Position numbers and translations under genes: made by a program. Below the pieces are notes generated by a model. It saw only the letters and a list, made by a program, of their open reading frames with translations. It ran no database searches and was not told the DNA's origin. From Pelargonium cotyledonis (Eukaryota > Streptophyta > Magnoliopsida > Geraniales > Geraniaceae), in NCBI GenBank assembly GCA_036897625.1, contig JAYMTA010000899.1, positions 1 to 23,258 of the forward strand: a stretch of 23,258 nucleotides of DNA. Direction: 5' to 3'. Within the stretch, counting starts at the first letter, position 1. Each line of letters begins with the position of its first letter. Positions 21,583 through 23,258 of the stretch are shown piece by piece.

Positions 21583-22555
21583 GTTAAATATATAGCATAG
21601 ATTATGAATGTGACTTAGATCGTATATAGAGCTGGCTGCTCATCCCGTCACACGGCACAAAATTAACGTTTTTGTGCTCACACATTTTGTAATCTTATCG
21701 TGTTTGTGTTGGAGAACCAAACATGCATGCTTAGTAGTCATGTCGTGTTTTGCTTGGGTCTCCAAAACACACATTCATGATTAATTAGTCATGTTGCACA
21801 CACGACACCTCCAACACGCACAATTAATGTTGTAATTGTAAATTAATCATAATAGTGTGTCAAACGTGTTGGGTTGTGTTGTGCCAAACACGTTCGGTAG
21901 CGTCGTGTCAAATGTGTTGGTTCTATTGTGCATGATATGTTGGACAGAAAGTCCTTTGTATATTGTTATTTCTACCACACCGCCCGTCGCATTGACCACG
22001 TCCTTGTCCTTTGTATACACCGCTCGTCACTTCTACCGATTGAATGGTCCAGTGAAGTGTTCGGATCGCGGCGACGTGGGAGGTTTTTTCTACTGGCGAC
22101 GTCGTGAGAAGTCCACTTAACTTTATCATTTAGAGGAAGGAGAAGTTGTAACAAGCTTTCGTAGGTGAACCTGCAGAAGGATCATTGTCAAATCCTGCAT
22201 GATAGAACCACGCACGAATTAACGTGTTAACCTCAAGGGGAAGGAGGACCCTCGGGCCCAGCGTTCCCCACTAAGTCAACGGCTAAGACTTCGCATGCGT
22301 CCCGAAGAACAACTTCTACCACAAATTTTAACCATTAGTGGATGCAAACTTTTGCACGAATGCTACAAAACTTGAATCAAAAATACTATTTCTCTTAATT
22401 GATTGTGTTTTTTTGTTTTTGTTTGGGCATGTACAGTTGATCGGGGACTTATGGAGCTGAAGAAGCTAGGGATTGAAATCCAGCTATGGGAAGAATCACG
22501 CAGAGGACTTGAACATGCAGGCTTCACCAATCCTAGAATGCAAACTGACTTTTGA
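8435..22555 (+). CDS. SCD2: SCD2-like coiled-coil protein, 17 exons, 671 aa
   Basis: Proposed join: 8435-8746, 9710-10272, 11466-11541, 11669-11710, 12540-12602, 13068-13117, 13207-13234, 13853-13930, 14071-14181, 14283-14343, 14941-15054, 15240-15361, 18423-18489, 19877-19918, 20133-20173, 21420-21546, 22437-22555. The total is 2,016 nt, in frame throughout, with no internal stop. All introns are GT-AG except intron 6 (GC-AG). Residues 1-291 are low-complexity, rich in Ser, Pro, Gly and Gln, with an acidic Asp/Glu run near 64-76. Residues about 310-445 are charged coiled coil (for example [14 protein letters not shown], then [20 protein letters not shown]). The C-terminal half holds two related Trp-rich modules (447-475 and 589-617). 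The match to plant SCD2 is from memory of the family. SCD2 acts with the DENN protein SCD1 at plasma membrane and cell plate in endocytosis and cytokinesis. The ATG at 8435 (MDRNRDE) fits the family N-terminus. Not verified: transcript ends and any 5' UTR intron. Confidence 0.93.
8799..9270. repeat. Intron 1 tandem repeat, about 200-bp units with internal hairpins
   Basis: Unit 1 (8799-9000) and unit 2 (9001-9190) share the order GAACAATGA, TTGACTTTG, GAGCACAAA, CACTT..TTCATTGTTCAC or its variant, and AAACCTAAGTGCACAAATT. A partial third unit runs to about 9270. Each unit also holds GAACAATGAAAA and its reverse complement, so single units can fold. Most likely a decayed transposon-derived tandem. 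Confidence 0.6.
9313..9770 (+). repeat. Tandem duplication of the intron 1 end and exon 2 start
   Basis: Copy 1 (9313-9552) and copy 2 (9555-9770) both start TTTATAATGATTGTCTA-like and proceed through TGCACTTAT and GTTTTTCAT/TTTTTGCAT blocks. Both end in an acceptor TAG followed by AC, GTACAGTTCA, AGCAACCTG and ATCAATTG or ATCGATTG. In copy 2 this is the real exon 2 start at 9710. In copy 1 the counterpart (9502-9552) is a decayed exon start with a stop in the fourth codon. Confidence 0.65.
9710..10272 (+). CDS. SCD2: SCD2 exon 2 (disordered Ser/Pro region, residues 105-291)
   Basis: Opens after a TATATAG acceptor with [15 protein letters not shown] and ends at AG before GTATAT, phase 2. It is the longest exon. 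The peptide is dominated by Ser, Pro, Arg and Gln with repeated ARSS/ARRSS and GRSS motifs, and probably lacks stable fold. The conserved PSVSISLKP motif lies near its end. The exon is much longer than my memory of the Arabidopsis counterpart, because of expansion of the SSxRSxSxPSS type segment. Confidence 0.9.
10412..10899. mobile_element. Inverted-repeat MITE E in intron 2 (about 488 bp)
   Basis: The left end GGTTAAATGGTTTTGCCTTC pairs with the right end ending CAAAACCATTTAACC. The pairing continues through TTTGAGCCATTGTAAAC and its partner GTTTACAAGGGCTCAAAC. Inner arms also pair around the ACGTGTCATC-type words. No coding. Confidence 0.78.
10900..11465. other. Remainder of intron 2, nothing recognised
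   Basis: AT-rich intron sequence up to the acceptor TGGAAGTGCAG. Short ORFs here are chance. Confidence 0.5.
11711..12539 (+). other. Intron 4 with relics of a GGGTTT/CCCCGT-type dispersed repeat
   Basis: 11880-12010 (TCGGGCGGGG, CATCCCCGACAGGTTTTACC) and 12245-12400 (CTTCCCCGTTCTCGTTAGCC, AGAATACCCGTTCCATTC) have the composition of a common decayed plant DNA-transposon repeat built on 'CCCGTCCCC' and 'GCGGG' words. Ends and superfamily are not resolvable by eye. Confidence 0.35.
12843..12934. mobile_element. Short Stowaway-like MITE remnant in intron 5
   Basis: Begins ACTCTCTCGTCCCAAGAGTG and ends TTTTGGGATAGATGGAGTA, the usual Stowaway terminal words (CTCCCTCCGTCCC), with inner ATTAAGGAGAAGTTAGTTAA shared with copies in intron 15. 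Only about 90 bp, so internally deleted. Confidence 0.6.
13068..13234 (+). CDS. SCD2: SCD2 exons 6 and 7 joined across a GC-AG intron
   Basis: Exon 6 (13068-13117) encodes [16 protein letters not shown] plus two bases of an Arg codon. Exon 7 (13207-13234) completes it as [10 protein letters not shown]. The join restores the conserved SCD2 segment only if the intron begins with GC at 13118. The context AG|GCAAGT is the classic consensus of GC-AG introns. Intron 6 is 89 nt. Confidence 0.88.
13118..13206 (+). other. GC-AG intron (intron 6, 89 nt)
   Basis: Donor AG|GCAAGT and acceptor CTTCAG. No GT donor nearby keeps the reading frame and the conserved [13 protein letters not shown] sequence. 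Confidence 0.85.
13269..13292. repeat. (TA)n microsatellite in intron 7
   Basis: Uninterrupted TA dinucleotides, about 12 units. The rest of intron 7 (13293-13852) shows nothing recognisable. Confidence 0.9.
14344..14940 (+). other. Intron 10 with a GCGGGTTTGGGTTT-type repeat relic
   Basis: 14585-14830 contains GGGTTTGGGTTTCATAAAAT, GACCCGCATGAACCCACAAC and AAATGCGGGCTCTGAC, partly inverted with respect to each other. It looks like a decayed plant DNA-transposon repeat. No gene. Confidence 0.35.
15437..15730 (+). mobile_element. Diverged TRIM-type mini-retrotransposon relic, 5' part
   Basis: A possible 5' LTR runs from TGTTAGAAATATAC (15437) to TTTACA (15515), followed by TGATATCTGAGTTTGG in place of the tRNA-Met primer site. 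Internal sequence TTGCAGAAGGATATGACTGCAG, here cut to its core GATATGACTGCAGTGG, and AACGGAAAATTTGAGACTTG parallel the complete TRIM at 17508-17943. A TGTTCAAGCCTC near 15726 may be the first bases of the 3' LTR, which is otherwise not found. Confidence 0.55.
15735..16720 (-). mobile_element. LTR-like block on the - strand (possible solo LTR)
   Basis: Its left part resembles the R/U5 side of the LTR at 492-1481: AACCTGTGACTTGCG against AACCTGTCACCTGCG, then CACCGCCTC against CTCCGCCTC, and CTAGAGAGAGAAAG in both. A - strand TATA box (GTATAAATACATG) lies near 15913-15925. 16340-16600 holds four units of about 78 bp each marked by CACTCGAGATTGTC or a variant. Several overlapping ORFs on both strands here show no protein-like composition. 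No flanking internal domain is present. Confidence 0.45.
16340..16600. repeat. About 78-bp imperfect tandem repeats
   Basis: Marker words at about 16346 (CACTCGAGATTGTC), 16419 (CACTCAAGATCATC), 16491 (CACCCGAGATCATC) and 16579 (CACTCGAGATTGTC) give a period of 72-88 bp, with matching CATGACTT/CACGATAT spacers between. Confidence 0.55.
16721..17507. other. Intron 12 middle part, unassigned, with a (CT)n microsatellite
   Basis: 16790-16890 repeats ACCAATTTGTAAATTAAT twice. 17030-17460 is a GC-richer block with many GAGCACCACC and GAAGACGA words. It resumes after the TRIM insertion at 17944 (AGACCACCGCGCC, TCTTCACCGCCGCCG) and may be the body of an older element whose right end is near 18283 (TGTAATTTCCCTT). 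The (CT)n run is 17371-17399. No gene recognised. Confidence 0.4.
17371..17399. repeat. (CT)n microsatellite
   Basis: About 14 uninterrupted CT units. Confidence 0.9.
17508..17943 (+). mobile_element. TRIM mini-retrotransposon with two LTRs (436 bp)
   Basis: LTR 1 (17508-17624) and LTR 2 (17819-17943) align through TTGAAGT.AGTTAATAA/TTGAAGTGAGTAATAA, CCCACATC/CTCACATC, GGTGGAAGCCA and CATTATGTGCAGCCC/TATTATGTGTACCC, each ending in ACA. The internal part begins TGGTATCAAAGTTGG (17625), a variant of the tRNA-iMet primer site, and ends with a purine tract CTTGAGGGGAG (about 17808-17818). Only 194 bp separate the LTRs, with no coding, which defines a TRIM. The LTRs differ clearly, so insertion is old. 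Confidence 0.82.
17625..17640 (+). other. TRIM primer binding site (tRNA-iMet type)
   Basis: TGGTATCAAAGTTGGT directly follows the ACA end of LTR 1. The usual plant form is TGGTATCAGAGC. Confidence 0.7.
17944..18422. other. End of intron 12, possible right end of an older element
   Basis: Up to about 18283 the sequence ends with AAAATAGTTCAGTGATGCTC, GTCTGGTCGAAGAATGTCAT and TGTAATTTCCCTT, wording like the right terminus of MULE-like repeats elsewhere in the window. No matching left end was found. The rest is plain intron up to the acceptor TTTGTGAAG. Confidence 0.35.
18423..19918 (+). CDS. SCD2: SCD2 exons 13 and 14 (variable linker, residues 541-577)
   Basis: Exon 13 (18423-18489) encodes [19 protein letters not shown] and ends one base into a codon. 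Exon 14 (19877-19918) gives [13 protein letters not shown] and again ends one base into a codon, completed in exon 15 as Glu of [14 protein letters not shown]. These small exons lie between two transposon-filled introns (12 and 13), so a gene finder could miss them. Phase agreement on both sides and recall of the family support them. Confidence 0.85.
18511..19393. mobile_element. Long inverted-repeat element F in intron 13 (about 883 bp)
   Basis: The left end GAATGTTTCAAAATG pairs with the right end reading CATTTTAAAACATTC (19379-19393). Arms of about 270 bp pair imperfectly to about 18780 and 19075 (ATTATGATGATGTGAAAAAT against TTTTCCACGTCATCATAAT). Each arm is itself built of repeated words (TTAGTCATCTTA, CATTTTGTTTCAA). 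The centre (18840-18970) carries a GGATCGGATTGG-type repeat. Confidence 0.78.
19394..19876. other. End of intron 13, nothing recognised
   Basis: AT-rich intron sequence ending in the acceptor ATTGTTGTAG. No repeat or gene recognised. Confidence 0.5.
20243..20493. mobile_element. Stowaway-like MITE relic, right end decayed
   Basis: The left end CTCCCTCCGACCCGATATTT is a clear Stowaway-type terminus. The right part (GTGAAACATTACACTTATTT) resembles the inner right arm of the intact copy at 21104-21345, but the last bases are lost. Confidence 0.5.
20500..20708. mobile_element. Stowaway-like MITE in intron 15
   Basis: The left end CCCCCTCCGTCCTAAAATGA pairs with the right end GTTTTGAAAAAAAGGGAG, followed by TA. 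Internal words TTGTCATGCATAAATTACTA and CAAGGAGAAATTTTCTC are shared with or resemble neighbouring copies. Confidence 0.6.
20750..20932. mobile_element. Diverged Stowaway-like copy
   Basis: Contains AAGTAAGTGTCCTCCATTCT, GAGAAAAATTAAGAATAAGT and GATAATTCATAAATAGCTTA in the same order as the intact copy at 21104-21345. The outer termini are degraded. Confidence 0.5.
21104..21345. mobile_element. Intact Stowaway MITE (242 bp) with TA duplication
   Basis: Left CTCTCTCTGTCTCAAAATGA and right TCATTTTGGGACGGATTGAG are inverted repeats, flanked by TA at 21102-21103 and 21346-21347. Size, ends and TA target fit Stowaway (Tc1/mariner-derived). It ends 74 bp before exon 16. Confidence 0.82.
21420..22555 (+). 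CDS. SCD2: SCD2 exons 16 and 17 (C-terminal module and stop)
   Basis: Exon 16 (21420-21546) encodes [20 protein letters not shown] and ends with HPTSQDAID plus one base. Exon 17 (22437-22555) begins after TACAG and encodes [18 protein letters not shown], then ends with TGA at 22553-22555. The terminal residues after [11 protein letters not shown] look lineage-specific. The 890-nt intron between them carries a CT microsatellite and an rDNA pseudogene. Confidence 0.88.
21548..21583. repeat. (CT)n microsatellite abutting the intron 16 donor
   Basis: The run starts within the donor itself: exon ends GATG, then GTCTCTCTCT. One TTT interruption occurs near 21574. Confidence 0.9.
21620..21950. repeat. 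GTGTTGG/CACGACAC-rich dispersed repeat relic in intron 16
   Basis: Repeated words TGTGTCAAACGTGTTGG, GTGCCAAACACGTTCGG and CGTGTCAAATGTGTTGG, plus partly inverted CACACACGACACCTCCAACA. The composition matches a common decayed plant transposon-type repeat. It ends where the rDNA fragment begins. Confidence 0.4.
21951..22186 (+). pseudogene. Decayed 3' end of 18S rRNA gene in intron 16
   Basis: From 21989 to 22186 the sequence follows the last 200 or so bases of plant 18S rRNA: TTGACCACGTCCTTGTCCTT, CTACCGATTGAATGGTCC, GAAGTGTTCGGATCGCGGCG, ATTTAGAGGAAGGAGAAGTT and the terminal GGTGAACCTGCAGAAGGATC ending at ATCATT (22186). A second, partial copy of the stretch CCTTTGTA plus CACACCGCCCGTCGC lies just upstream (21951-21990). 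Changes include a decayed helix 44 tip (GGTTTTTTCTACTGGC) and several C to T or G to A changes at CpG. It is not a functional rRNA gene. Confidence 0.92.
22187..22320 (+). pseudogene. ITS1 fragment continuing from the 18S pseudogene
   Basis: Directly after the 18S end, GTCAAATCCTGCATGATAGA, GGGGAAGGAGGACCCTCGGG and CGTTCCCCACTAAGTCAACG follow the usual layout of plant ITS1 (GTCGAAACCTGC..., AGGACCCTCGGGCCC). Similarity fades around 22300, and no 5.8S is seen. It shows the insertion came from the rDNA unit itself rather than from mature rRNA. Confidence 0.8.
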
Positions 22556-22754
22556 TTTTTTTCTTTTTTTATTACACTTTCAATTAGCCTTAGATAATGG
22601 TATACATACATTTAGTATTTTCTTTCTCAATTAAGGAAAGGTTCCACTGCATTTATGGAATATGAATTACGTATTTATTCATATTATATTAGAATCTTTT
22701 CCATTTTGAAATGGAATAAGTTTAAGATTAGTTTCCTTACTACTAAAAAAATTT
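22556..22754 (+). other. Presumed SCD2 3' UTR and flank
   Basis: T-rich and AT-rich sequence after the stop. No perfect AATAAA signal is visible, so the poly(A) site is not placed. Nothing else seen. Confidence 0.4.
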
Positions 22755-23258
22755 GGGTTTAATCCATAAACTATCAAGTATTTGGGTCTAGTCTAAAGTT
22801 GAGCAAAATGTTTGAATTTAATACAAAGTTGGGCAAAATCGTTTAACCTAAGGACATTCCGTCAAATAGAGTGACAGAATCCGTTAGTTGCGCTGACGTG
22901 GGTTTTTATTTTTATTTTTTTTCTACGTGGCAATGAGGTGTGAGCTTATGTGGCACTTAAAAAAAAATTGAAAATATTTTTATAAGCAACACGTGTCATT
23001 GGTTGATTGGATGATATATTATTTTTTTATTATAGTTTTATCCTTGTACTTTTGAATTGTTACATTTCAGCCCTAGAACTTTTTAATGATTTCATTTTAG
23101 CCCTTTAACTTTTATCTCAAACTTTTCAATTTTTTCATTTTAGCCCTCTCTTGTAAATCTGACTCCTCTTCCGGTGAGCTTCCGGCGTTGAAAGCGATGG
23201 CCACGGTGAGCTTCCTGCGGCGTGCTCTGCTTCATGGAGCTGATGGAGACATCGGATT
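22755..23258. mobile_element. Left end of inverted-repeat element G, cut by window edge
   Basis: Starts GGGTTTAATCCATAAACTAT and runs through CATTCCGTCAAATAGAGTGA and AATCCGTTAGTTGCGCTGAC, wording typical of the terminal repeats of elements A-C. It then turns GC-rich at 23160 (TCCGGTGAGCTTCCGGCG) like their bodies. The right end lies outside the window. Confidence 0.6.

Noticed and set aside
21951-22320. Functional rRNA gene or ORFs at 21857-22154
   Set aside because: Only the 18S end and part of ITS1 are present, with many changes in conserved helices. The ORFs are read-throughs of this noncoding pseudogene.
1-23258. A multigene biological system (defence, biosynthetic cluster, virus)
   Set aside because: Only one host gene and transposon debris are visible. 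No second host ORF with protein-like features exists on either strand.

Overview
The window reads as nuclear DNA of a flowering plant, probably a eudicot. It is AT-rich and intron-rich, full of plant-type transposons, and carries a decayed piece of plant 18S rRNA/ITS1. It contains one real host gene. A 17-exon model on the + strand (ATG 8435, TGA 22555) joins in frame to 671 codons plus stop. I recognise the product as a homologue of STOMATAL CYTOKINESIS DEFECTIVE 2 (SCD2), a coiled-coil protein that works with the DENN protein SCD1 in clathrin-dependent membrane traffic and cell-plate formation. Species cannot be fixed from sequence alone.

Layout. 1-1481: the 5' end of an LTR retrotransposon on the - strand (partial gag at the window edge, an 18-nt tRNA-Glu-type primer binding site, and an LTR with a TATA box and two tandem arrays). 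1651-1888: a palindromic MITE. 2036-3735: a MULE-like non-autonomous element with a second foldback element nested in its right terminal repeat, followed by a right-end relic of the same family. 3797-4021: a 5'-truncated LINE with poly(A) and a target-site duplication. 4716-5538 and 5851-7170: two further inverted-repeat elements with GC-rich bodies. 7330-7718: a one-ended relic. 7793-8030: a hairpin MITE about 400 bp upstream of the SCD2 ATG.

8435-22555: the SCD2-like gene. Coding sequence is only 2,016 nt of 14.1 kb. The introns have absorbed inverted-repeat elements (introns 2 and 13), two TRIM-type mini-retrotransposons and an LTR-like block (intron 12), Stowaway-like MITEs (introns 5 and 15), an 18S/ITS1 pseudogene (intron 16), and a decayed tandem duplication of the exon 2 acceptor region (intron 1). 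Intron 6 is a GC-AG intron, and intron 16 has a very weak donor running into a CT microsatellite. 22755-23258 is the left end of another inverted-repeat element that leaves the window.

There is no operon, CRISPR array, defence island or other multigene system here. The most interesting items are the internal duplication in the SCD2 C-terminal half, the rDNA fragment with its own partial internal duplication, the ghost copy of the exon 2 start, and the nested foldback transposons.
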